Assembly (NCBI GenBank): GCA_024998645.1
Contig: JACOEJ010000033.1
Location: 1-33,848 of the forward strand
Source: Nitrospira sp.
GTDB taxonomy: Bacteria; Nitrospirota; Nitrospiria; Nitrospirales; Nitrospiraceae
Reading direction: 5' to 3'
Length of the DNA: 33,848 bases
Under the pieces are notes generated by a model. That model saw only the letters and a list, made by a program, of their open reading frames with translations, searched no databases and was not told where the DNA came from. The translations under genes and the position numbers were made by a program. This document shows positions 22,036 through 30,105 of the stretch, in pieces. Position 1 is the first letter of the stretch, and the number at the start of each line of letters is the position of its first letter.

Positions 22036-23619
22036 ATGAGTATTGCCACCGAATGTGTGGGCTTGGATATCGGCCAGACCGGCCTGAAGGCCGTGCGGTT
22101 TCGCCGCCGGCTGAGCGGTCGTGAAACGATCGAGTATTTCCACCAGCCCCTGCCGTTTTCGCATCCGGAAGATATTGAGCCGGCGCGACGGGTGCAATCG
22201 TTGCGCGGCTTTCTCTGGCACAACGGGCTCTATGCCACGGATCGGTTGGTGACGGCGATCCCCTGCCAGGATTTGTTCGTGCGCACGCTCTCTTTCCCGT
22301 TCAAAGATGCGGAGAAACTGTCACAGGTCGTTCCCTTTGAAGTGGAAAATCTGATCCCGATGCCGGTGGATGAGCTGGCGATCGGAAGCGTCGTGCTTCC
22401 GCCCGGGCTCACCGCCGAAGGGATGTCGCGGATTACCAAAGGGTCTGACGTGCTGGTCACGGCGGCTCCGCGGGATAAAGTGGCCGAACATCTGCGCTTT
22501 CTCGCCCAGGCCGATATTGAACCGGCCGCGATCAATGTCGATGCCATGGCCCTGTATTCCGTCACGCAATTTCTTCAACAGGAAGGCGGCCACGTTCCAC
22601 ACGATCTGGCCATCATTGATGTGGGCGCGTCCAAGACTACCATCTGTTTGGTGCACGAAGGGCGCCCCGTGGTCTTGCGGACTATTTTATGGGGCGGCAA
22701 TCACCTGACTCATGCGTTGGCGGTGCGGCATGCCTGTAGTTTTGCCGACGCAGAACGGCGCAAGCGCAGCTTGAATGTCCAACAGGTCGATGCCTGGCTG
22801 GAGCCGCTGCTCAAAGAACTGCGCGTCACGATCCAGGGCTACGAAGGGACCGAGCGCGGGCGTCTCACCCACTGCTGGGTGTCCGGCGGAGGCGCAAAGC
22901 TCAGAGAGATCGGCGGATATGTCGCGCATCAATTGGGGCTCTATCCGGTCGGTCCGCGGCAGGGGTTCGGGTTGAACAGCCCGCGTGCGTTTTCAATCGC
23001 CTTCGGATTGGCGATCCATCCGAAACTGATCAGGCCGAAGTGGCGCTTCAAGCCGACGCCGGCCGGTCTCGCTCTCGATTTGAAGGCCGTCTCAGACGCG
23101 AACGCCCCGCAGTCCCTGACTTCGGCGCGGGATAAGCGGCTGGCATTGGTGGGAGCCGTGGTGCTGGGAGCACTGGCTCTGGCGGACGGTTTGACGCATC
23201 TCTATCTGAAAGACCAGCGAGTGCTTCAGCTGAAGGGCGCTCTTCAGAGTCACTATGCGCAACTTTTTGAGCCGGGGGCTGCGCCGGGTGAAGAAATGGA
23301 TCAGGCCCGTTTTCGCATTGCCGCTGTCGACAAGGCGCTTGCCATTGTCGATGGTTCGCAGCAGCATGTGCTGGCCACGATGGCGGCATTTATGAAGCAG
23401 ATGCCGGCCGGCGTTTCCGTCAAAATACGAGATCTGACCGTCGAAGGCCCGATGGTATTGCTCGAAGGCGAGACGACCTCATTTGAAGCCGTGGAGAAGA
23501 TCAAGCAGACCTATTCGGCCGGCGGAACATTCAAGGATGTGGCCGTGAGCGAAACCCGGGTGGGCGCGTCATCGAATCAGGTGGTGTTTCGCATGAACGC
23601 GACGGTGGCACAGCCATGA
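22036..23619 (+). CDS. gspL: Type II secretion assembly protein GspL (PilM/PilN-like architecture)
   Basis: A 527-residue protein. The cytoplasmic part is an actin-like fold: phosphate-1 motif VGLDIGQTGLKAVRF at 8-22, phosphate-2 motif LAIIDVGASKTTICLVHEG near 193-211, and a further CWVSGGGAKLREIGGY near 280-295. This part resembles PilM. One membrane helix follows at about 369-391 (LALVGAVVLGALALADGL), then a coiled segment and a ferredoxin-like periplasmic domain like PilN. GspL binds GspE and GspM. It is longer than many GspL proteins (about 380-450) because the actin-like domain is complete. The ATG at 22036 has GAGAGGA 11 nt upstream; the open frame upstream overlaps gspN and is not needed. 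Confidence 0.88.
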   Translation: MSIATECVGLDIGQTGLKAVRFRRRLSGRETIEYFHQPLPFSHPEDIEPARRVQSLRGFLWHNGLYATDRLVTAIPCQDLFVRTLSFPFKDAEKLSQVVPFEVENLIPMPVDELAIGSVVLPPGLTAEGMSRITKGSDVLVTAAPRDKVAEHLRFLAQADIEPAAINVDAMALYSVTQFLQQEGGHVPHDLAIIDVGASKTTICLVHEGRPVVLRTILWGGNHLTHALAVRHACSFADAERRKRSLNVQQVDAWLEPLLKELRVTIQGYEGTERGRLTHCWVSGGGAKLREIGGYVAHQLGLYPVGPRQGFGLNSPRAFSIAFGLAIHPKLIRPKWRFKPTPAGLALDLKAVSDANAPQSLTSARDKRLALVGAVVLGALALADGLTHLYLKDQRVLQLKGALQSHYAQLFEPGAAPGEEMDQARFRIAAVDKALAIVDGSQQHVLATMAAFMKQMPAGVSVKIRDLTVEGPMVLLEGETTSFEAVEKIKQTYSAGGTFKDVAVSETRVGASSNQVVFRMNATVAQP

Positions 23620-24164
23620 TGCACCAATTGCGTGAACGGTGGACTCAACTGGCTCCGCGCGAACGCACGATCTTGTCGGTCGGCGGTGTCGTGGTTGTGG
23701 CCAGCCTGCTGTTCGCGCTGGTCGTTGATCCCCTGCTGACGACCATGGATCGCTTGGACCGTCAGGCCGCCAAAAAGCAACGAGAGAGCAGCGAGCTGGC
23801 GGCATTGGGTGCCGACTATGCGAACAAGCGCGCGCGGCTGACCCGTGCGGAACAACGGATGCCGGTGACCGATGCGGGCTTCTCCCTGCTGGCATTCATC
23901 GAGGACGCGGCGAACCAGGCCCATGTGCGTGAGCGGATTGCCGGCATGCAGCCGCAAGTGCAGGCCCTGGCGCAAGGGTATCAAGAAACCGCGGTCGACC
24001 TCCGCTTGGATGGCGTTCAACTGCCGGATTTGATGGCGCTTCTGCTGGCGATTGACCAGGCCCCGTATGATCTGCAAGTCAGGCATCTGCAAATACGCCC
24101 GAAGTTCGATAATCCCGTGAATCTTGATGCCACTGTTCGAGTGGTCAGCTATGCAAAAGGATGA
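23616..24164 (+). CDS. gspM: Type II secretion protein GspM
   Basis: A 182-residue bitopic protein. It has a short cytoplasmic N-terminus (MMHQLRERWTQLAPRERT, the typical W..L..RE pattern), a membrane helix at about 18-42, a coiled segment with many charged residues, and a ferredoxin-like periplasmic domain (YDLQVRHLQIRPKFDNPVNLDATVRVVSY). GspM pairs with GspL in the inner-membrane platform. Its ATG overlaps the gspL stop codon by 4 nt (ATGA), a sign of translational coupling. Confidence 0.88.
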   Translation: MMHQLRERWTQLAPRERTILSVGGVVVVASLLFALVVDPLLTTMDRLDRQAAKKQRESSELAALGADYANKRARLTRAEQRMPVTDAGFSLLAFIEDAANQAHVRERIAGMQPQVQALAQGYQETAVDLRLDGVQLPDLMALLLAIDQAPYDLQVRHLQIRPKFDNPVNLDATVRVVSYAKG

Positions 24165-25104
24165 TGAACGCGGCGTTGCGCTCCTTCTCGCTCTGCTCAT
24201 ATTGTCCCTTCTCGTTGCCCTGATTCTCGAATTCGACGGCGAGGCCCGGCGCGAATACCGCGATGCAGCCGCCTTTCGTGATAGCTTCAAAGCGCACACC
24301 CTCACCAGGGCTGCCATTCAGGCGGCTCGCGCCATCCTCCAACAGGATTTTCTCAATGATAAAAAGGCGGGCGAATCGTACGACTCGCCGACCGATCTTT
24401 GGGCGATGCCGATCAAGAACTATGCGATCGGCGATGGCTTTCTGAGCGCGCAGATCGAGGATGAGCGGGGCAAGCTCAATTTGAACGATCTGGCCGCCGT
24501 TGCCGGCGACGCCATTCAGAAGAAAGCGAAGATTGATCGGTTCAAACGGCTCTTTGAATTGCTTCAGCTCAGCCCTGATCTGGTGGATGCGGTAGTCGAT
24601 TGGGTGGATCAGGATGAAAACCAGGAGCCGGCCGGAGCGGAAAGTCTGTACTATCAATCGCAGCGTCCGCCCTATCGCGCGGCCAATGCGCCGCTGTCAG
24701 GTCCGGGCGATTTGCGGCTGATCAAGGGTTTTACACCGGACATTGCCGACCGGCTTTCGCGGTATGTGACGGTGTTTCCTCAGGAAGGCGGCGCGCTGGT
24801 CAATCTGAATACGGCGGACCCCTTGGTGATTCAAGCCCTGGATCCGGCAATCACGCAATCAATGGCGGCAGAAATTATCCAAGGGCGGCCCTATAAGAAG
24901 AAGGAAGATCTCGATCGCATCGGCAGCTTTCAGGAAATCGGCGCCAAATTGCGCGCGACTCAAAGCGGGTACGATGTAAAGAGCGAGTTCTTTTCAGCCC
25001 GGTTGGCCATCAACGTGAACGATGTGACGAAAACCGCCTGGGTGGTGCTCCAGCGCGACGCGAACAAGGGTGAGAGCACGGTGAAGTATCTGCGGGTCTA
25101 CTAA
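24151..25104 (+). CDS. gspK: Pseudopilus tip protein GspK
   Basis: A 317-residue precursor. The leader MQKDDERG is followed by VALLLALLILSLLVAL. As usual for GspK the Glu at +5 is absent, which fits its place at the extreme tip of the pseudopilus. The mature part has family blocks: AAIQAARAILQQD, EDERGKLNLNDLAA, LLQLSPDLVDAVVDWVDQDENQEPAGAES, and a helix-hairpin-helix-like segment near ALVNLNTADPLVIQALDP. The start at 24151 overlaps gspM by 14 nt and gives the normal short leader; the longer open frame from 24124 is not needed. It is the last gene of the operon. No terminator is evident in the 145 bp before pstS1. Confidence 0.93.
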   Translation: MQKDDERGVALLLALLILSLLVALILEFDGEARREYRDAAAFRDSFKAHTLTRAAIQAARAILQQDFLNDKKAGESYDSPTDLWAMPIKNYAIGDGFLSAQIEDERGKLNLNDLAAVAGDAIQKKAKIDRFKRLFELLQLSPDLVDAVVDWVDQDENQEPAGAESLYYQSQRPPYRAANAPLSGPGDLRLIKGFTPDIADRLSRYVTVFPQEGGALVNLNTADPLVIQALDPAITQSMAAEIIQGRPYKKKEDLDRIGSFQEIGAKLRATQSGYDVKSEFFSARLAINVNDVTKTAWVVLQRDANKGESTVKYLRVY

Positions 25105-25149
25105 ATCCCTGTTTGATCCCGTTCGATAAATCACCATTCCTGAGACAAA

Positions 25150-25194
25150 GTTAACAATTCTGTAACATTGAGGTTACTGTCCGGAAATTATACC
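25150..25194 (+). promoter_or_regulatory. Pho box and promoter of pstS1
   Basis: Three 7-bp units recur at exactly 11-bp intervals: GTTAACA (25150-25156), TGTAACA (25161-25167) and GGTTACT (25172-25178). This 7+4 periodicity is the classical layout of PhoB/PhoP boxes, which take the place of a -35 element. A -10-like TATACC follows 10 bp later (25189-25194). A second -10 candidate is TATTAT at 25199. The units match those before pstS2 and the porin. Confidence 0.75.
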
Positions 25195-25249
25195 CCGTTA
25201 TTATTGTGGGTGTAGGGTGCGGTGAACTCAATATACGGAGGAATTTAGG

Positions 25250-26335
25250 ATGACACTACATCGTAGGGCGTGGGCTATGGGGTTTCTCATGATGACGGCG
25301 ATTCACTACGGATATGCAGATGATCAATCCTATGCCGAAGTCAGTGGCCCGATGGCTGCTGCGACGGTTGATAGCGCGTTGGCCCATTACAATCCTCAGA
25401 CTCAAATTGTCGGGACATTCAAGATACAAGGATCTGAAACCATGTATCCGCTGATGAGCCGTTTGACGATGGAGTTTCAGCGTCGACAGCCGAAGGTGGC
25501 GATTGATGTGAAGGGCGGCGGTTCCACGAAGGCCGTGGCCGAATTTCTTCAGCCGCCGCTCAGCAAAACCGGCAAGGTGATGTTGCAGGAAGAGCGTGCC
25601 GGAAGCTTCAAGATGATTACGACATCACGAGAACTCTTTGACGCAGAAGTGAAGGAATTTGTTGAGCAGCATGGTTACGAACCGACGGCGGTGCCAGTGG
25701 CCGTCGATGCCGTGGCGCTTTATGTGCACAAGGATAACCCGGTCTCGGGATTGACGCTCGATCAGGTCGATGCCATGTTTTCATCGACTCGCAAGCGTGG
25801 TTATCAATCAGCCATTACCCAATGGGGTCAGCTTGGACTGACTGATGGATGGGATAAGGCCTCGATTCAGCTCTACGGGCGTGACCGCAAATCAGGGACC
25901 AGGGCGTTCTTTCAGGAGCATTGCCTGGCGGGTGGCGAATTCCTACCCGGTCTCCACGAAGATCCGGGTGCGGCATCCGTCATTCTGGATTTGGGCCGAG
26001 ACCAACTCGGGATCGGCTACAGCGGATTAGGGCTGCAGTCCTCCAGCGTCCGGGTTGTCCCCCTTGCAGAAGCAGCCGGTATGCCGTTTGTGACGCCGGC
26101 TGCGTCAACCGTGGCTGATCAAACCTATCCCTTGCGGCGGGTGCTGTACCTCTACATCGATAAGGCTCCGGGTGCCTCACTCCCTGCCGCAGCGCAGGAA
26201 TTCCTGAAGTTCATCATGACGCAGGAAGGACAGGAAGCGGTTTCGAAGGCCGGATTCTTCCCCTTACCTGTGGGGGAAGCGGCGAAGAGTGCCGTGGCAG
26301 GAGAGCTTTCGTCCCCTGCCCCGACGATCCGGTAG
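25250..26335 (+). CDS. pstS: Phosphate ABC transporter substrate-binding protein (first PstS)
   Basis: A 361-residue periplasmic binding protein with a signal peptide ending near GYA|DD. Phosphate-binding loops are visible: IQGSETMYPLMSRLTMEF (variant of the DGSSTVFP loop), DVKGGGSTKAVAEF and YGRDRKSGTRAFFQE, the last with the Arg, Ser, Gly and Thr that hold phosphate in PstS. LGRDQLGIGYSGLG and the tail FLKFIMTQEGQEAVSKAGFFPL are typical of the PBP_like_2 group. GGAGG lies 8 nt before the ATG. It is more distant from standard PstS than the copy at 30106, and it stands alone, with no transporter genes directly after it; the next gene is convergent. A Pho box precedes it. It probably scavenges phosphate for the PstCAB transporter or has a sensing or storage role. 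Confidence 0.85.
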   Translation: MTLHRRAWAMGFLMMTAIHYGYADDQSYAEVSGPMAAATVDSALAHYNPQTQIVGTFKIQGSETMYPLMSRLTMEFQRRQPKVAIDVKGGGSTKAVAEFLQPPLSKTGKVMLQEERAGSFKMITTSRELFDAEVKEFVEQHGYEPTAVPVAVDAVALYVHKDNPVSGLTLDQVDAMFSSTRKRGYQSAITQWGQLGLTDGWDKASIQLYGRDRKSGTRAFFQEHCLAGGEFLPGLHEDPGAASVILDLGRDQLGIGYSGLGLQSSSVRVVPLAEAAGMPFVTPAASTVADQTYPLRRVLYLYIDKAPGASLPAAAQEFLKFIMTQEGQEAVSKAGFFPLPVGEAAKSAVAGELSSPAPTIR

Positions 26336-26362
26336 AGCGTAGGACGGAGACGTTGCTTCTGG

Positions 26363-27295
26363 TTACGGCGAGGGAAGTTTGCGAGATGGCTGCTTCTTGG
26401 ATTTGGCCTGATCAAGTTCGAGACGCAGCCGCTCCATTTGGGTATTCAGCTCTTCCATCTTCTTCTTCTGATCATCAAGACGGCTGCGGAGTTCCAGATT
26501 CGAGCTGGTCAGCTCCCGGATTTGAAGTTGTAATTCGTCGGATGGTCCAGCAGCCGGTCCGGTCTTCTGAAGAGCTGCAGGCGGCAGCTCGGCCCCGGCC
26601 CGGCTTGCGCGAGCCGGCGATGGCGTCGCGCGTTGCGCTAACACGTCTTTGACGTTCAGTGACAGATGCACGGCCTCGAAGGGGGCCCATCGGGGCTCTT
26701 CCGAATCCGGGACCATGGCAGCCTGCGCGGGGCCCGTCACCCAAAGTTTCATCCCTTTCGTGTCACGAAGGTCTTTGAGCTCTCCCCCTCCGGTGTCTGC
26801 CTGGATAAAAGACGAATGATCCTGAACAACGACGTGCAGGTACCGGCCTCTCAGGAATAACGATCCGACCGTGCGATCCTCGCTATAGCTTACGTCCGGC
26901 TTCGGCAGTGAGAAGAAGACCCGTTCAGTCGGTGTGGCTTGCCGGAGCGCCGTTGCCAGCTGCCCGGAAATCATCGCCAGCTCCTTGGGCGGAAACAAAG
27001 GGACCGGGTGAGGGTTACTCAACATGCCGACGATCGTCCCGCTCCACCCGCTCACCTGGATGACTTGGAGCAAGGTTTCAAGTTCTGTCGCGGTCATTTC
27101 GGCCGGATGGTGATTGAGAGTGAGTGTCTCGGATCGCGAGAGCGTCGGATCCGGTTCAAGGCCGATACGAATCCCTTGCTGGTCGTAGACGACGCGTTCT
27201 GCCGAGGAAAAGAGGCTGCAAGAGGAGAGGGCGGGTGCGCCGAGCAGGAGCGAGCATGAGAGCAACAGGCGGCCTGTAGATCTGTTTATTTGCAT
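26363..27295 (-). CDS. Lipoprotein with a C-terminal coiled coil, unknown family
   Basis: A 310-residue protein with a lipoprotein signal peptide: MQINRSTGRLLLSC..., lipobox ALSSC near residue 26. No known domain is recognised in the middle (VVYDQQGIRIGLEPDPTLS, MISGQLATALRQATPTERVFFSLP). The last 60 residues form a charged coiled coil (LRSRLDDQKKKMEELNTQMERLRLELDQAKSKK as heptads). The ATG at 27295 overlaps the end of the preceding lipoprotein gene by 10 nt, so the two are coupled. It is the last gene of the porin-Slp-lipoprotein operon and converges with pstS1 27 nt away. A role in the envelope under phosphate limitation is inferred from context only. Confidence 0.75.
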   Translation of the reverse strand: MQINRSTGRLLLSCSLLLGAPALSSCSLFSSAERVVYDQQGIRIGLEPDPTLSRSETLTLNHHPAEMTATELETLLQVIQVSGWSGTIVGMLSNPHPVPLFPPKELAMISGQLATALRQATPTERVFFSLPKPDVSYSEDRTVGSLFLRGRYLHVVVQDHSSFIQADTGGGELKDLRDTKGMKLWVTGPAQAAMVPDSEEPRWAPFEAVHLSLNVKDVLAQRATPSPARASRAGAELPPAALQKTGPAAGPSDELQLQIRELTSSNLELRSRLDDQKKKMEELNTQMERLRLELDQAKSKKQPSRKLPSP

Positions 27296-27591
27296 GTGAA
27301 TTGAATCCCCCATATGCGATCGGCCCCAATCTGTGGGCCCCAGGCCCGATCAGCGGATTTGCTGACCTTCGGGACTTCTCCCTCTTTGACGATATGAATG
27401 CCGGATGGACATTTGTCCTGCATGATGCGTTGTGCGTCATGCCGTCCTGGAGAGGAAAACACATCGGACTCGGTGAGGATAGAAAATGTTACGAGGCCTC
27501 CGGCGGAGGTCTCTCGTTGGAGCGACGCGTCATGCCCGCAGGCGGCAAGGCTGATGACGACGAGGGCCAGAGCGCTAGCCCGGAGGATCAT
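27286..27591 (-). CDS. Small lipoprotein, unknown function
   Basis: A 101-residue protein with a short lipoprotein signal, MILRASALALVVISLAAC, whose lipobox LAAC puts the lipidated Cys at residue 18. The mature part contains CPSGIHIVKEGEVPKVSKS and ends in WGPQIGADRIWGIQFTCK. Two cysteines, in DKCPSG and at the penultimate residue, could form a disulphide. No family is recognised. It lies 53 nt after the Slp-like gene and overlaps the next lipoprotein, so it is part of the same operon. Ribosome binding is weak (CAGG directly before the ATG). Confidence 0.65.
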   Translation of the reverse strand: MILRASALALVVISLAACGHDASLQRETSAGGLVTFSILTESDVFSSPGRHDAQRIMQDKCPSGIHIVKEGEVPKVSKSADRAWGPQIGADRIWGIQFTCK

Positions 27592-27644
27592 CCTGATGCC
27601 TAGCGCTCTGGTCGGTATCGAGAAACGAATGGCGTCAACTCCCG

Positions 27645-28181
27645 CTACTTGGTCGAGGTACAGAAGGTATCTTCTTCCAAGGTTTCATAGCCTGCGCCAT
27701 AGGATGGGAAATCAGCAATATCTCTTCCCCCGGTTTTCCAGAGATGGACACAGGCCGCTAGAACCGTGGGAAGACTCTTGGGAAGGTCATCAACGGACAC
27801 CACTCGCGGGGCATGTGTCGTGCCCACTACCATAATGCGGTTGCCGGGCTGGAGGAACGAGGGGTCAATCTTGCCCTGATAGACGATGGCAAACTCCCCG
27901 CTGCGCTTCCCCGTGTCTTTGGGGCCATAGGCGGGATGTTGGACGATAGGAAGCTGGGCCGTCACAATGGTGATGCTGTCGCCCTTCGTTTCCGCTTGGA
28001 CAATCCGCCCGCCGAGTTGAATCTTTTTCGCGTCGGCCTGGTTCGGCACCATCCGCCAGTGAGCGAAATCAAAGTTCGGATCCACGCCCTTGAGTGTTTC
28101 CGGCGAAAAAATACTCGGTGCTGTACAGGCCACCAGCGTGGTGGTGATCAGCACCATGAGACTCTTGGTCAACGTCTTCAT
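27645..28181 (-). CDS. slp: Slp-family outer-membrane lipoprotein
   Basis: A 178-residue lipoprotein: MKTLTKSLMVLITTTLVAC with lipobox LVAC and the Cys at residue 19. The mature sequence follows the Slp pattern: SPETLKGVDPNFDFAHW, IQLGGRIVQAETKGDSITIVTAQLPI, GEFAIVYQGKIDPSFLQPGNRIMVVGTTHAPR. In E. coli, Slp is an outer-membrane lipoprotein induced by carbon starvation and stationary phase; its molecular role is unclear. Here it lies 62 nt after the porin and is likely co-transcribed with it, which suggests phosphate-starvation control. GGAGG lies 6 nt before the ATG. Confidence 0.82.
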   Translation of the reverse strand: MKTLTKSLMVLITTTLVACTAPSIFSPETLKGVDPNFDFAHWRMVPNQADAKKIQLGGRIVQAETKGDSITIVTAQLPIVQHPAYGPKDTGKRSGEFAIVYQGKIDPSFLQPGNRIMVVGTTHAPRVVSVDDLPKSLPTVLAACVHLWKTGGRDIADFPSYGAGYETLEEDTFCTSTK

Positions 28182-28243
28182 ATCGCTCCTCCTTACTCCG
28201 AGACAAGTCAGAATGCAATGGTCGAGGTGAACGCCTACCGCGG

Positions 28244-29803
28244 CTACATAAAGCGAACCTGGAATTGCACAAAGAACGCATTCTGGGCAAAGGGATCCGC
28301 TTTGGAGTCGAATGCCGGCGTGTTGGGCCCGGTGCCCAGTCCCGAGTGATGCCGGAACTCATAGTTGAACTGCAGCTTCGACTGAATCTTCGGCGGGAAG
28401 TTTTCGAAGTAATAGGTGAGCCCCACGATCGATCTGGTGTACATGTCGTTGCCCATACTGGTATTCGGATCAAACTGCTCGTACATAAAGGTCGGCTCGA
28501 AATTCTCGAGCGGCCCGCTGGTGATGAGGTACTTGGCAAGCACATACCAGGTGCGTCGGGTCATCCCCGGCGCGCCGGACCCTCCGCAGCCGCTGGCGCA
28601 ATCGCCGTTCGCCGCTGTTCCAACGGTCGTGGCATTGGCGCCATCATGCCCTTGCCAATATTCGCCCTGTACCATGAATCCAGGCAGAAGTTTCGAGGTG
28701 TATCGCGCATCGATGCCATACCGGTCGAAGGAACCTTTGCCGCGTCCGTTAATCAGCGTGCCGGCGTTGTTGGAGTGGCCTTGAATGGTCGTGAAGCTTA
28801 CGAACGAGACGTCGTTTCCAAACAAACGGACCCGGCTGTAAAACGCCTTGGGTTGATTGCCACCGCCGAGCCCCGATGTGGTGCTGACCAGGCTGTTGGC
28901 CTGATAGTTATTGTTGTTCATCACGCCGACCACATATTCCAGGCGATTGGCGATTTTCCCGCGCACATCGGCAAAATAGTCGCGCTCTTGGATGAACTCA
29001 ATCGCTCCGCCGGTGCCGTTCTTGTTTTGCCCCGGTCCACCGCCTCCGCCGATTGATGTCAGATAGGGAGAACTGATCACATCTCGCAGACCTCCGGAGG
29101 TCTCGGTGAAGATACCGAAGGGCATCCGGAAGATACCGAGCCGGATCATATTGAGATTCGGCGCCCAGGCCTGGACGGGCCGCACATCGATATAGGTTTC
29201 ACGAAAGAACGTCGCCGACGTCGGTGTCGAGGCGCCGCTGGTCGGGGTGTTACTGGTCAGATTGATGCTTTGAAACTCCATCAACGCATGCCAGCGGGGG
29301 ATTGTGTCGCTGATCTTTCCCCAGAACAGCAACTCTGAACGGCGGATGGACAAGCTGTCCTGGTTCCGCCCTTCCGGTACTCTGGCATTGACGTGGCCGT
29401 AGAGGAATTGCAAGGCATTGAGTCCGAAGTTGACCTTGTCCCGGAGCAGCGGAAGTAGTTCGGTCTTCCCCTTCCATTCTTCCAGCGAATCGATCCGGCG
29501 TGATTGATCGGCGACTTTGTATTCCTGCTCGGCGCGGATTTGAATCCACTCATCCATACTAATGGTGCCCTTTTGCAGGAGCAGATCCTCGATGGAGGTT
29601 CCGCCGGGCGGTAATTCCCTCGCCGGCGCCGACCCTTGTCCTTCGGGTGTGGATGTCGTCGTGGCCTGCGCGATGGCGACGGGTGATCCGCCCTGATCCT
29701 GGGAGCGCCGCGGCTCTGCGGCGCGCGCCTCTGACTGTGGCATGGCCAGAGCCATGGCAGTCAGAATGGCTGCAATATGGACTGTCCTTTGAAGTCCTCT
29801 CAT
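28244..29803 (-). CDS. Outer-membrane porin, probably phosphate-selective (OprO/OprP-like)
   Basis: A 519-residue protein with a signal peptide (MRGLQRTVHIAAILTAMALAMPQSEARA). After an acidic/Pro linker comes LLQKGTISMDEWIQIRAEQEYK, then a coiled segment (RRIDSLEEWKGK), as seen before the barrel in OprO/OprP-type porins. The rest consists of amphipathic strands such as SIRRSELLFWGKISDTIPRWHALMEF and SKLQFNYEFRHHSG, ending FFVQFQVRFM. The open frame extends to 29926, but the ATG at 29803 is chosen because the signal peptide starts there and GAGGGGG lies about 9 nt upstream. Phosphate selectivity is inferred from the family resemblance, the pst genes on both sides and a Pho box at 29880-29908 on the same strand. 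The specificity loop residues cannot be judged by eye. Confidence 0.8.
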   Translation of the reverse strand: MRGLQRTVHIAAILTAMALAMPQSEARAAEPRRSQDQGGSPVAIAQATTTSTPEGQGSAPARELPPGGTSIEDLLLQKGTISMDEWIQIRAEQEYKVADQSRRIDSLEEWKGKTELLPLLRDKVNFGLNALQFLYGHVNARVPEGRNQDSLSIRRSELLFWGKISDTIPRWHALMEFQSINLTSNTPTSGASTPTSATFFRETYIDVRPVQAWAPNLNMIRLGIFRMPFGIFTETSGGLRDVISSPYLTSIGGGGGPGQNKNGTGGAIEFIQERDYFADVRGKIANRLEYVVGVMNNNNYQANSLVSTTSGLGGGNQPKAFYSRVRLFGNDVSFVSFTTIQGHSNNAGTLINGRGKGSFDRYGIDARYTSKLLPGFMVQGEYWQGHDGANATTVGTAANGDCASGCGGSGAPGMTRRTWYVLAKYLITSGPLENFEPTFMYEQFDPNTSMGNDMYTRSIVGLTYYFENFPPKIQSKLQFNYEFRHHSGLGTGPNTPAFDSKADPFAQNAFFVQFQVRFM

Positions 29804-29879
29804 CTCGACGTACCCCCTCGGTTGAATGTTGATCGCTTCATGATGGCGAGCCTGTTCTCTCATGAAGGGATCACGGGAC

Positions 29880-29908
29880 AATTGCCGGCATGTTACAGGA
29901 TTGTTAAA
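29880..29908 (-). promoter_or_regulatory. Pho box of the porin-lipoprotein operon
   Basis: On the minus strand TTTAACA (29908-29902) and TGTAACA (29897-29891) are spaced exactly 11 bp apart. A weak third unit, GGCAATT (29886-29880), follows in phase. The first two units nearly equal those before pstS1. It lies about 80-105 nt before the porin ATG. No good -10 element is evident, so the transcription start is unknown. Confidence 0.65.
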
Positions 29909-29974
29909 AATCCGTCTGCCTCCCATTTCAAAGGGATGCGAAACCCGGAAGGTCCAACGGTCGGGAGGAGAGAA

Positions 29975-30035
29975 GTTAACACGGTGTTAACAGACCTGTA
30001 ACCTCATCGGAAACATTCAGGCGTACGGTGATAAT
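29975..30035 (+). promoter_or_regulatory. Pho box and promoter of the pstSCAB-phoU operon
   Basis: GTTAACA (29975-29981), GTTAACA (29986-29992) and TGTAACC (29997-30003) recur at exact 11-bp spacing; CGGAAAC (30008-30014) may be a weak fourth unit. A good -10, GATAAT, lies at 30030-30035, 15 bp after the fourth unit. This is the clearest Pho box in the window. It shares a 300-bp divergent region with the porin's own box. Confidence 0.8.
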
Positions 30036-30105
30036 CGATTGTGGTGTCGGTCAATAGGCTGAGCCCCTCGCAATTATCATCAGTAGGCAAACTGGGAGAA
30101 ATATT

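Noticed and set aside
28265..29056. A 263-codon plus-strand open frame opposite the porin
   Set aside because: It mirrors the porin reading frame, has no ribosome binding site and shows no domain.
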